Part shown: positions 10,688 through 23,998 of the stretch, in pieces | Layout of the letters: every line of letters starts with the position of its first letter | How positions within the stretch are numbered: position 1 is the stretch's first letter | NCBI GenBank assembly: GCA_010015675.1 | Contig: ML976981.1 | Span: forward strand, 908,248 to 972,247 | Origin: Byssothecium circinans | Lineage: Eukaryota; Ascomycota; Dothideomycetes; Pleosporales; Massarinaceae | DNA length: 64,000 nucleotides | Reading direction: 5' to 3' | Notes under the pieces: generated by a model | The model's database searches: none | Seen by the model: only the letters and a program-made list of their open reading frames with translations | Told to the model about the DNA's origin: nothing | Program-made: the position numbers and the translations under genes

Positions 10688-11605
10688 TTAGGCCTCTTGG
10701 GGCAGAGATTCGTTGACGCTGCCGTCTCGAGGGATGTAGTGGACGCCCGCAGCTTCGGCGGCCGCGACGTAGTCCTCGGCCAAGATACCCTCCACCTGGA
10801 CCGCATACACGCCCGGAACATAGCCCTCGAGGCGCTGCCAGCGTGCCACCCAACTCTTGCTTGTGTCGCTAATAGTCATCAGGCCATCGAAGACTTGCGA
10901 GGTGCAATCGTGGACCGCGTCGGTGTTGCCGGCGAGCTCGAGGAAGGCTTCGCAGTTGGGGCAGCCGTGTTGCTTAAACTGTGTCTCGGTGCGGACGACG
11001 GAGCACACCATGCATGCGCGCATGTTCCGCTGCTGGTTCGGGGCAATGTAGGCTCCGGCCATGTTGTCGGTCGAGATCTCTCCTTGCTCGGGGGAGCGCT
11101 GTTGGACCTGGCGAGGGGGAGAGTGCTGCTGGGACTGGCGAGCTGGAGAATGCTGCTGGTTTGCTATGCGGCGGCTGATGGGTGTGAGCTTCGGACGGTC
11201 GTTTGCTTTGTCGGTGCCTTTGGCAGCTTTGGGAGAAGCTACGGGGTTTTGCGCAGCTGAGGCTAAAGTGTGAAGGTCGGGGGAGGTGTCGTGATCTTGA
11301 GGGCTACCGATCAGTGTGCGCTCAAGGTCGTTGTTCGGAGTGCTTTGTTCTGTTCCACGGTTCGAGGAATCTTGGCGCCCGTCCCGGCGTCGGCTCGCCA
11401 ATCCGTCATCGCCATTGGTCTCGCGTCGTGAATGCTGCGTAGAGTCGCTTGGACGGGGACGGTGGACGAGTTGAACGGGAGCTTCGTCGCTAGTATGGGT
11501 AGTACCGCTCCCGCTGACCTCGTCGCTGTCCGAATCGATGTACTTGTATTTGTCTCTGGCATTCGCCTTCTTCTTGACCGCGAGGCCCTTTTTCCTGGGC
11601 GGCAT
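10688..11605 (-). CDS. spt4: Transcription elongation factor Spt4, with long disordered N-terminal extension
   Basis: Spt4 pairs with Spt5 (DSIF) on RNA polymerase II. The single-exon frame encodes 305 residues. Residues 182-305 are a complete Spt4: a C4 zinc finger (C198-x2-C201 and C215-x2-C218, in R-A-C-M-V-C and G-C-P-N-C-E), then D-C-T-S-Q-V-F-D-G and the signature S-W-V-A-R-W-Q-R-L-E-G-Y-V-P-G-V-Y-A. Fungal Spt4 is normally about 120 residues, which matches a start at the internal ATG at 11062 (M-A-G-A-Y-I-A-P). The upstream 181 residues are in frame, stop-free, rich in Lys, Arg, Ser, Pro and Gln, and look disordered. They may be a real extension or leader sequence that happens to be open. 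It shares a divergent promoter with the PP5 gene. Confidence 0.9.
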   Translation of the reverse strand: MPPRKKGLAVKKKANARDKYKYIDSDSDEVSGSGTTHTSDEAPVQLVHRPRPSDSTQHSRRETNGDDGLASRRRDGRQDSSNRGTEQSTPNNDLERTLIGSPQDHDTSPDLHTLASAAQNPVASPKAAKGTDKANDRPKLTPISRRIANQQHSPARQSQQHSPPRQVQQRSPEQGEISTDNMAGAYIAPNQQRNMRACMVCSVVRTETQFKQHGCPNCEAFLELAGNTDAVHDCTSQVFDGLMTISDTSKSWVARWQRLEGYVPGVYAVQVEGILAEDYVAAAEAAGVHYIPRDGSVNESLPQEA

Positions 11606-11971
11606 GCCTTGTATCCCCGGTTGGAACCTTTCCTGATCGGGCTCGCTAGGGCCGGTGGCGGCGGGCGAATCCAGAACGATGATGGAACGTGGGGAGCGAA
11701 ATCAATCTCGAGATGTTGTGGAAGCTTCTGCCCGTTTTGACATGACACCGGGCTTTGCGCTAGATTGGATTGCTATTGTCTTTTGGATGCAGCGGTGTTG
11801 AAAACAAGAAGAGCAACCGCGGCTACCGCAGAGGATTTCGCGCTTTCAGGTTGTGTACGTACCCGCACGCTTGCTGCGCTCTTGCCTTGCCTGGTCAACG
11901 CGCTTTCTTTCCATCGCTGCCTGCAGCAACCCGGCTCTCCCCTCCAAAAATTCCTCAAGCCCTCCGCCGAC
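11606..11971. promoter_or_regulatory. Divergent promoter between spt4 and ppt1
   Basis: A 366-bp interval separates the longest spt4 start from the phosphatase start. It must drive both genes; if Spt4 starts at 11062, the shared interval is about 0.9 kb. No specific element recognised. Confidence 0.5.
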
Positions 11972-13543
11972 ATGAGTCCGCCTGCTGAGGCTGTCGAGCT
12001 CAAGAACAAGGGGAATGACGCCTTCAAGAAGCAGGACTGGCCGGCGGCCATCGACTTTTATACGAAAGCTATAGAGTCTTTCGACCAAGAGCCCTCGTTT
12101 TACACAAACCGCGCACAGGTGGGTACACCCTGCCCGCGCACGCAAGCACTGGCTTATTCAAACTTCGCAGGCGAACATCAAGCTAGAGGCATACGGCTAT
12201 GCGATTCAGGATGCGAATAAAGCCATCGAGCTCGACCCCGATAACGTCAAGGTATATACATTCCCCGGAACCCATGGACAGTAGACTGACCAGCAGGCCT
12301 ACTATCGACGTGCGTCCGCCAATACCGCCATCCTACACCACCGTGAAGCTCTACGCGACTGGAAGCTCGTAGTCAAAAAGGCCCCCAATGATGCGACGGC
12401 GAAGCTGCGTCTCGAGCAGTGCGACAAGATCGTCAAGCGGGATGCTTTCCTCAAGGCGATTGAGGTCGAAGATGCCCCGTCGGCGGCGGAAGGACTGGAT
12501 CTGGAGCATATGGTGGTGGATTCCTCCTACGATGGCGCAAAGCTGGGTGACGAGATGACACTGGAGTTTGTGGAGGACATGATCGAGCGCTTCAAGAACG
12601 GCAAGAAGCTTGCGAGGAAATATGTCTTCCAAATCATATTAGCTGTCATGGACCTCGTCAAGAATGAGCCTACAATGGTGGAGGTGGACGTAGAAGACGG
12701 AGAGGAAATTACCGTCTGCGGAGATACTCACGGTAGGCCTCTCTTTGTGTATGGGAACTTTAGCTAACAAGACCAGGCCAGTATTTCGACCTGATGGAGA
12801 TTTTCCGGCTCGCGGGCAAGCCCTCCGAAAAGCACATGTTCCTCTTCAACGGCGACTTTGTCGACCGAGGATCATGGTCCACCGAAATCGCCCTCCTTCT
12901 GTACGCCTATAAGTGGCTATATCCCTCCAAGTTCTTCCTGAACCGCGGCAACCACGAGACGGATGACATGAATAGGATGTACGGCTTCGAAGGCGAGTGT
13001 CGGGCAAAATACAACGAGCGCGTCTTCAAGCTCTTCTCCGAATCCTTCTCTGCCCTCCCTCTCGCAACACTCATCGGCAAGAAGTACTTCGTCCTCCACG
13101 GCGGCCTCTTCTCAGACGACAACGTCAGCCTAGACGACGTACGGAAACTGAACCGCTTCAAGCAAAGACAACCAGGTCAGTCCGGCCTGATGATGGAGAT
13201 GCTCTGGACAGACCCGCAGACACAGCCCGGCCGAGGACCCAGCAAGCGCGGTGTAGGGCTCCAATTCGGACCCGACGTGACGAAGCGATTCTGCGAAAAG
13301 AACAACCTCGAAGCCATCATCCGCTCGCACGAAGTCCGCATGGATGGCTACGAAGTCGAGCATGACGGCAAGTGTATCACCGTCTTCTCCGCGCCGCATT
13401 ACTGCGATAGCACCGGAAACAAGGGCGCCTTTATCAAGATCGGACCCGAGTATAAACTCAAGTTTACACAGTTCAACGCCGTACCGCATCCGAATATCAA
13501 GCCTATGGCTTACGCGTCGAATGGTCTGCAAGGCATGCTATAG
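11972..13543 (+). CDS. ppt1: Serine/threonine protein phosphatase 5 with TPR repeats (PP5/Ppt1)
   Basis: PP5 is a PPP-family phosphatase whose TPR domain docks on Hsp90. Exons are 11972-12118, 12171-12251, 12297-12732 and 12777-13543 (476 residues). The introns are 52, 45 and 44 nt and every junction keeps frame. Residues about 8-115 form three TPR units (A-V-E-L-K-N-K-G-N-D-A-F and A-N-I-K-L-E-A-Y then A-Y-Y-R-R-A-S-A-N). The catalytic domain carries all metal and phosphate motifs: G-D-T-H-G (about 218), G-D-F-V-D-R-G (about 247), G-N-H-E (about 279), L-H-G-G, R-S-H-E and A-P-H-Y-C-D. The C-terminus ends in P-M-A-Y-A-S-N-G-L-Q-G-M-L, typical of PP5. Nothing suggests damage. Confidence 0.95.
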
Positions 13544-16500
13544 GGGACAGGATATGTGGTGTATTGGATCGGAATGACTGCTTGGCTTGCAGCGCATGCA
13601 TACTTTGGTGTTCTTTGGCGCAGCAAGAGCGTATAGGGGGATTGGTAAGGCTGTGGGAACTTCATCTTCCTGGGTTCGGGTGGGAGGAAGGCGGATAAGC
13701 AAGACGCATTTGAAAGAGGTACATGAACTGTACGATAAATATATTTGGTACGACTGCTATGCATCCTCACTTGGAACAGATGCACTGCATAGCGCGACTG
13801 CATGGGCAGAATGGGAATCACGGTTTACAGAATGGACAAGGACATTATCCGAAAAGCTCTCGTGGTACGTGATACGTCGTCAGTGCCTGTTGTTAGCGGG
13901 ATGCTGCATTTGTGTCATGGAGAGGGTACACCGGCGCGTTTCACAGTGAAATTCTCCGTATGGAGAGGTAGGTACCCGTTTTTGGGGAACGGTAACGGTG
14001 ACGGTAACGGTAACAGTAAAGGTAACAACGACAAAGGGAAGTAGCGATGCAACGGGCCCCTGTCCCCTTGAAGCCAGCGATTCGCCTTTCTCGATGGAAC
14101 TTTCAGTTTTTGAAGTTCGGTGGGTTTTCTGATCGTGTGTTGGATGTATGGGACTTGCTGGTGTGAAAGGAGGGCACGGGCAAAGTCGCAAGTACCTTCT
14201 GTAGCACACACAGCGGCAAGACACTGTGCAGTTTTGGGAGAGGAGGATTGAAGGTTGGTTCATAGGTCATGGTTCGTAGTGCATGTACTTGATAATTACG
14301 AATCACTCTCACTTTGTTTTATCCTCGAGGCACCTTTGCAGCACCTTCGCAGTTTATCCACGTTCTCACAAAGTAAAATCAGGGCCGTCGATATCATTCG
14401 ATATCCTCCTCACAGCATTGATGGCCATCTCCAACATTCCTAATGACGGCGAGCCTACCTTGGTCTCCTAGCTTGTTCTCATTGTTGTAAGTCGTCCGCC
14501 TGGTTGTCAAGACATCGTCACCCGGTGATGGCTCGTGTGAGAAGACATCGTCAACAGAGTCGCGGCCGAGGCGAAGAAAGGACGAGGTGGCACCTCTTTC
14601 TCGTCACGAGCAGTTCATACAGAGTGACATCTGTGGATGTTTCAAAAGCATGCCGACTGTATTGGGACCGGGGCTGGTGGCTGCAGGCGAGAAAATTCCG
14701 AGATGCAGTGACTGGCCAGGGAAGGCGAGTTGGGAGAGCTGCATGATCATTATTATTATTGGCAGGTATGGGTTGAGGAACGGCGACGGTCAACCCCGAG
14801 CAATGGTTCCAACTTCCAAGGTTTGGAGGGCTTCACGTGGAGTCGATCGAACCTTGGGCACCTTCTTGGAACGATGATTTTCAAGTCCATGGGTGTGGAG
14901 ACGTTCCAGGGTCAAACAAGCCAACAGAGAGCGAGTGGAGAGCGTGGAGAGTGTGGAGAGGAGAGGCGTCATGTCATGGGCTGACTCTGGACGTGTTCCC
15001 ATCGGAACAAGCAGGCGGGTCTGATTAAGGAAGTGGCGTCGACGCCCACGCTATGGAGTATGGGGGGGAAACGACCACATGTCTCATGTCTCAGCACCAC
15101 GGTTCAACAGCAGCAGCATGCGTGTATGTTACTGTAAGAAGGCATCGATCGTCAACGCCTCCAGCAGCTTCGGGGCTCGCAAGCGAAGCGGAAGCGAGAG
15201 ATTGCGCCAGGCTCGATGGGATGTGATGCTTGAAACCCGGACGCCGTTGGGATCCTCCTCGCTTAGCCGACAAATGAGGGCCGCGGGAAAGGCGGGAAGA
15301 TAACCATGGGTCGGGCAGGACTATCCCGGCTAGCTGACTCCAGCAACAAGGGCAGAGCTCATGGGCGTGCCAGACGGCTGGCTATTGGCTCCCGAGGGCG
15401 AATTGCCCGTTAGCAGGGAGCGAGAGAATGGAAGGGAATTCCATCGCAGCGTGATTAGGGGCGAGTGCAGAGAGGAGTTGAGCTTGTCCAAACTACGTGC
15501 ACGGTCTGTGTGAGAAGAAGGGCTTTTTTGGTGTTCTTTGTGCTCTGCGGGCGACATCAGGCGAGGAAGGCCGCCATACCTGCGGCGCCAGCCCCTGCAG
15601 TCGGTACAGTGGAGGTGACCTGTGCCATCGGTCCGCGGAGGGTGCACTCGCCGCAGACGCGAACTCTCCCATGGAGCCGGGGGGAGGCGTGCATAGCGTT
15701 TGGACGCACATGTAGACTTTGAAACCTACCCAGCAAAGCACTGTGCATACAGTACAGTGATTATTGAGGTGATTCGGATACAAAGGCAGGAAAGCAGCTG
15801 TGCGAACGGCTGCGGCAGATGGGCAAACGTCGCAGCACTGAGCAGGCGATCGGATTTCGATAGCTGCACGGTCCTCCCATTCCAATCTCACTCGAGATCA
15901 GAAGCCGCGTCGCTTGACCCACGTCGCTCTCTCTTGGACTCTTATACTCATCGCAGAGTGCTGCACATGTGGATAGAGACGGGGCCAGACATCGGTACTC
16001 GGATGTGCTTGACCATGCATTCTGTGCGCAGTCCCTCTAAGACTCTTTGAGAGGGCTCGTATTCCCGTCCCAGGCTGTCCGGGCTGTCCCAGGCTGGGTG
16101 GATGGACGGCCGGGGTGTCGCAGTTAGCTCCTTGTGCCAGGCAGGTGGCTTGCCCAGGCCTCCCTCATTGGCCAGCATGGGGCGAGCCGGCAGCGCACTG
16201 CGTCTTTGTTAAGCCTAAATCTGGTGTGGTGGGCCGGTCCCAGCGCGTTCAAGCGTTCAAGCGTTCAAGCCCAAGCCAGCAGCGCCAGCCTCTCCCCGTC
16301 CGCTCATCAGTCGCCCATCACTGCTCTGTTCTGCGTCCTGCGTCCATCACGACTTCATCGTGCCCATTCCGACCCCAGCAAGAGCAACACCGTCGCACGC
16401 TTTGCTGCTCAGCACCATCGACCGTCGGCCTTTTTGCTGTCTCTGCTGGCTGTTGTCGCGCCCTCGCACGCCTGGCCTCGCCCTCTTCACCCGCTTCGCG

Positions 16501-16961
16501 TCCTTTCCCAAGTCTCCTCATGTACTAAGTAAGACACCGCCAACCATCGCAGCCAGGACAGCCATTGTTGGGGGGCTTCTCTTCTCTCGTTATTCTCTCT
16601 CTGTCGATTGACGTGGTAGTGAGTGTTCCCTTCTCCATGGCATCGCGTGCAGAGCCAGCTGCGCGGGTTTAGAGCAGCCCACCGGACGGGCATTTTTCGC
16701 CTGTCCCGCGCACCAGGAGCCTTCGCTGACCCACTCAGCTCCATTCGCTCTGGGTCGAGAACAGATAGAGAATCATCGTTTGAATACTCGACGTCTGTCG
16801 TTGTTTGCCTGAAACCGATCGGGTGGTCCAAGGGTACGTCCAGGTTCGAGACTTCGAGACTCCTCGTGCGCTATGCGGGCTGTCCATGCAGAAGCTACCA
16901 CGCCCGCGCCTGCCCTCCCCTCATACATGTGTTGACCCCTCGCAGACCGCGCAACTTCGTC
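13544..16961. other. Long gene-free region upstream of the velvet gene
   Basis: About 3.4 kb without a convincing gene. Near 13988-14032 there is a GGTAAC-type hexanucleotide run, and at 16245-16270 a 9-base CGTTCAAG-type repeat occurs three times. The last 0.8 kb is C-rich and contains several overlapping short ORFs starting at 16115, 16134 and 16360 that could act as uORFs in the veA leader. A plausible 5' UTR intron runs from GTACGT at 16834 to CGCAG at 16945. Confidence 0.55.
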
Positions 16962-18752
16962 ATGGCCTCTATTATTCCCGTCAGTAACGAGACGTCCAGC
17001 ACTTCGGTGCGCACCACCAAGGACGGTCGCCAGATTCGCTATGCCTTGAAAGTCATCCAGCAGCCAGAGCGCGCCCGCGCCTGTGGAAGCGGGGCCAAGT
17101 CCAGTGCCGACCGTAGACCTGTTGATCCGCCTCCGATTGTCGAGCTGCGCGTCTTCGAAGGCGACCAGGAGATTACATTCGCCTACAATGCCAACTTCTT
17201 CCTCTTCGCCACTCTCGAAAACGCTCGCACCATTGCCAACGGACGCGCTTCCACCACCCAGCCGAGCTTTCCCGTGCTTACCGGCACGCCGGTTGCTGGC
17301 ATGGCCTATCTGGACCGGCCCACCCCCGCCGGCTACTTCATCTTCCCCGACCTGTCTGTACGTCATGAAGGAAAGTACCGCTTGAGCTTCGCGCTATACG
17401 AGGAGTTGAAGGACCTAAAGGACATGGACCCGGAAGAACGCAACGCTCTCACCCAGTCCAACAGCGAAGGCCATGTTTCTCACCGTCTAGAAGTCAAGTC
17501 GTCGCCTTTTGTTGTCTTCTCCGCGAAGAAATTCCCCGGATTGTCTGAGAGTACCGCCTTGAGCCGCATGGTGGCCGAGCAAGGATGCCGCGTTCGCATC
17601 AGGCGTGATGTCCGCATGAGGCGTCGCGAGAACAAATCGAACAAGGACTGGGAGGATGAAGAGGAGCATGGCTATGACCAAGGTAGGCGTACCGCTACTC
17701 CTGATGCATACAACCAGCAGCCTGGCATGCCTACGCCTAATTCAGGAATGGACGCCGACCGTCCACGATCCGTTTCGAATGCCAGCCACCACTCTTCGTT
17801 TGCTCCGCCCCGCCGTCCCAGCATGGAAGAGATGTCACAGTCGTACCAGCCTCCCAACACTTACCAGCAGATGCCTCCGCCTCAGAGCACCGCCTATCCT
17901 CAGATGTCACAATATGGATCCAGTCAGAGCCAATACGGAAGTCAATATGGTCCTCAGTCAGCCGCTCCTACGTTCCAACCGCCCCAGGCTCTTTACCCTC
18001 AAACGGCGCACACCTCACAGCCTACCCACAACAGCTACCAGAGCCAACCTACTATGGGACAGTCGTACGGCAGCTACATGAATGGCCACAACTACCCGCA
18101 GTCTCACTATGACCAACCAGCTCCTGCTCGCCCGGAGCCTTCTATCGAATACTCGCAGCCTCCCACAGACTACCGGCGCCCATCTCTCGCTCAGCCTACG
18201 CAACAATACTCGGGATCAAATCAAATGATCCCTCCTTACAGCCCCATGGGCCAGAACCGCTCCCAGCAAATGCCACAGTCGTATCAACCACCAAATCACA
18301 ATACGTCACCAAGCATTATGAACATGACGAACGGAAATGCACTGGCGCCTCTGAAGACGTTGCAGCCACCAGCCCCCGAGCAGAGGCTGGAGCCTGTCTC
18401 TCCGTCTTACCAGTCACCACCTAACACCATGTCTGCACCCATGTCCGCTACCTCCGAATATCCGCCGAGGAATCCCTACCTCGATTCCCGTGGCTCCATC
18501 TCCGGTTACGGCCACCAATCTCAGGCTCAACCGCAGACAGCTCCGGGCCAAAAGCGATCATTTTCGAGCACATTTGACACAACACATGTGAACGAGCGTC
18601 TCCAGCAAGGTGCTCGACCAAACCCAGCAGCATCGAGCAGTTACGGATACGACGAGCCTGATGTGGAAGAGCCGATGAACGCGAAAGCCATGAGCTACCG
18701 GAGAGCCGATGGCTCCTGCCGTCAACGCCAGATCCCTGAGATTGACGCCTAG
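16962..18752 (+). CDS. veA: Velvet-family regulator VeA
   Basis: VeA is a light-responsive nuclear scaffold of the VelB-VeA-LaeA complex that links development to secondary metabolism. The chosen start gives 596 residues, close to known VeA proteins (about 570). The velvet domain covers about residues 18-225 and shows the family hallmarks [48 protein letters not shown] and [13 protein letters not shown]. That last stretch is basic and could serve nuclear import. The rest is a Gln/Pro/Ser/Tyr-rich tail ending in A-M-S-Y-R-R-A-D-G, a motif seen at the end of VeA rather than VelB, VelC or VosA. The frame stays open upstream to 16623, but that part has no velvet features. Single coding exon. Confidence 0.94.
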   Translation: MASIIPVSNETSSTSVRTTKDGRQIRYALKVIQQPERARACGSGAKSSADRRPVDPPPIVELRVFEGDQEITFAYNANFFLFATLENARTIANGRASTTQPSFPVLTGTPVAGMAYLDRPTPAGYFIFPDLSVRHEGKYRLSFALYEELKDLKDMDPEERNALTQSNSEGHVSHRLEVKSSPFVVFSAKKFPGLSESTALSRMVAEQGCRVRIRRDVRMRRRENKSNKDWEDEEEHGYDQGRRTATPDAYNQQPGMPTPNSGMDADRPRSVSNASHHSSFAPPRRPSMEEMSQSYQPPNTYQQMPPPQSTAYPQMSQYGSSQSQYGSQYGPQSAAPTFQPPQALYPQTAHTSQPTHNSYQSQPTMGQSYGSYMNGHNYPQSHYDQPAPARPEPSIEYSQPPTDYRRPSLAQPTQQYSGSNQMIPPYSPMGQNRSQQMPQSYQPPNHNTSPSIMNMTNGNALAPLKTLQPPAPEQRLEPVSPSYQSPPNTMSAPMSATSEYPPRNPYLDSRGSISGYGHQSQAQPQTAPGQKRSFSSTFDTTHVNERLQQGARPNPAASSSYGYDEPDVEEPMNAKAMSYRRADGSCRQRQIPEIDA

Positions 18753-21303
18753 CAATGCTAGAATTCTCACGACGTCTATGGCGGTATCCTGCTAGCTCAT
18801 ATCTTTCCTTGGGCCTGGCGTTTTGACTTGCGATGAGGTTCCATGTCCTTGATATCCCTATACCACTGAGACTACTTACGAATGCGTTGTCCTGCGAAAT
18901 TTCCCTTGTTCATTCTTGTTATGCGACTACCCGGATACTCTCGTCTGGATCCATCCGCCCACACTCTCTGCCGCCGAATCCCACCTCATCTTCCATCTAC
19001 TTAATTCGACCTCAGCTACCTTACACCTCAACTTTTTCCTTGTGTTTTTGTATCTGTAACTGTTTGGGGACGGTCCCGGGGTAAAACCCTTGGATAATTT
19101 ATGCTCTCGTACACGACTGAGCACACAGCCTTACGGCATACACTCTATTTCTGTTACTCTTTCCAAGGCGTTCTCGCCCACTACACTTACCACCTTTCCT
19201 TCTGCTACGATATTCATATCCCTTTTCTTTTCTTTTCTACTGGATGGCTGGGGGTTTCCTTTTTGCCATCTCTCCACGGGCGGCTGTAGTGAGCACGGAA
19301 CGATTGATGTGTTGGCCCTTGATATATCGCAAAGTATGCTTCTTTCAGACCAGAGTCCAGACTCTAGAGAAAGCTGGCAAGGTTGGGGGAATATACGCGT
19401 GGAAAAAAGTCAAGAGGGTGCATGTGACGGGCAATACATTTGAAAGAGGTGGCGGCCTGGTTGGGTACGCAATTGAGGAATGGGTTGGGGGTTCTCTTTT
19501 TGTTCTTTTCTTTCTACTTTCTGGATTGATTGCCGGTGATAGATGCTATGAAAACAAATGGGAGATGCTTATTTCGATGTCACATGGGTTGATTATACCC
19601 GTGGACTGCGCGCTGGGAGAATTTGACCGACGTGAGACATTCTACTGCCTGGCACTGTTCAGTGGTCACGTTTAGCGGGGTAGTATTAACATCAGGTGTG
19701 CGACTTGACTGATCGACACACCACCATGAAGCGCAGCGTAGAGTGCTGGGCTGAAAGTGACAATGTGACCACATCTTTCGCCTTCATCCTTGCACCCACA
19801 CCACCCACACTCAGTCTCTGGTATGTACCGTTATTCAACCCACAGTGCCCACATGACCTCCTCGCATCCATCCAGTCTTCCCACCCAATCCCACCCCTTT
19901 TGGAAATCCTCCCCCAAATCAAACCTTAAACCTTAGAACCCACAGACGAATTACTTTGTCGCGTTGCGTCGCGTTTCGGCATCGTGCACCGTGCAGCGCG
20001 GAATGCAGTCGAAGCGAAGCAAGCGAAGCTCGCGAAGCTCTGCTGCGCCACGGAGGAAATTACAGTAGGTACCGGTGATGTGGCTCGCGGCTTTTTCGGC
20101 TTAATCGAGGTTACGGGATTGGGATTTGAGCGGAGTTGGGGAGGGGCAGGGGAGTGTAACCGAGGACATGGATGGTTTCGGTTGGGTTGGCACGGTGGGA
20201 TGGGGTGGATGAGTAAGATGGCAGGAGGTAGCCGAGGCTGGAGGCACTTAAGTGGTGTTGTGGGGGACGTTAAAGAGGAGAGCTGAGTTCAGGGCTTGTT
20301 CCTGACAAGATATGTACTGTATAGCGTAGACGTATAGTATACATGTGCACAGGATGATTGAGGCGGGGAAATATGATACTACCAGATAGCGAAGGATGTC
20401 GATGAGTTCTTTCCATTCTTTAAACGTCACTGCTATTCTCCTCTTCTCTAGGCATGGAGCTTGAAATATCCACGCTTCTTCGTCTATGAAGTTCTGACGT
20501 TTTCAATAGTGTGAGCGTCGCTCCGAGAAGTTGGTTGATTTTGAAAAGCAGAAAAGCCAACGTACTGCGCATATAAACAGTTAAAAAGAGCGGTTTCTGC
20601 CGTTTCGACAGTCGTGCATTGGTCTGTTTCTTCCCGAAGCCTATGATTCTTTCTTGCTGTCGTCTCTCTTATCTCGTGTCATTACAACTCTTAACGCCCT
20701 CAGGGTCATCGCTGAACACCGTATCTTGCCTGTTTTGAAAATATCACTATTTTCTTTCTAATCCATCAGTTATGTACGACGACAACAAGAGCTTCATCCA
20801 TTGAAGGACTTGACCATCCAGATGTCGTCAATGGCTCTGAGTGAAGTTGGACATGACGAGATGTGCCCCGCGGCGGGGTAGCTATTGCGTCTGGCACCGA
20901 ATATCGGACACCCTGACACGACGATATTGTTCAGAGGACGGGCTGAGACGCCAAAGTACGCCACAAGTCGGCGAGGTTGTGTAGATGGTTGTCGGCTATG
21001 TCAAGACCGTGGGGTGGGAGCAAGTGGAACGGTGTATAAGACCATCCCAAATGGAATGCAGGAGATGAAAGGTCCTGCGAACGCGGAAAGGAAAGCTACA
21101 ACCGGGGGCTTTTGTATGACGTGACTGAAGCCATTGATTGCACGATTGGACTGGAGCTTTGAGTACACTTTAGCGTGGGTACCCTGAACAGACCTTGAGC
21201 TGAATCTTTCCACTTTCTACTTTCTGCGCTCCATATAATCTTTCTCCAGCTTCGGAAGACTGGTCAGAACGGTTCCCAACTTACTACAGAGGATAAAATC
21301 AAC
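18753..21303. other. Gene-free region between veA and cysD
   Basis: About 2.5 kb without a supported gene. A 143-codon frame at 19244-19675 has no recognisable domain and unusual composition, so I leave it out. Pyrimidine-rich tracts near 18900-19240 probably belong to the veA 3' UTR. A GCGAAGC-type run lies at 20009-20045. The last few hundred bases should contain the cysD promoter. Confidence 0.5.

Positions 21304-23998
<2,695 letters not shown>

Noticed and set aside
19244..19675. 143-codon ORF downstream of veA
   Set aside because: No family features, located in the likely 3' UTR/intergenic zone, weak start context.
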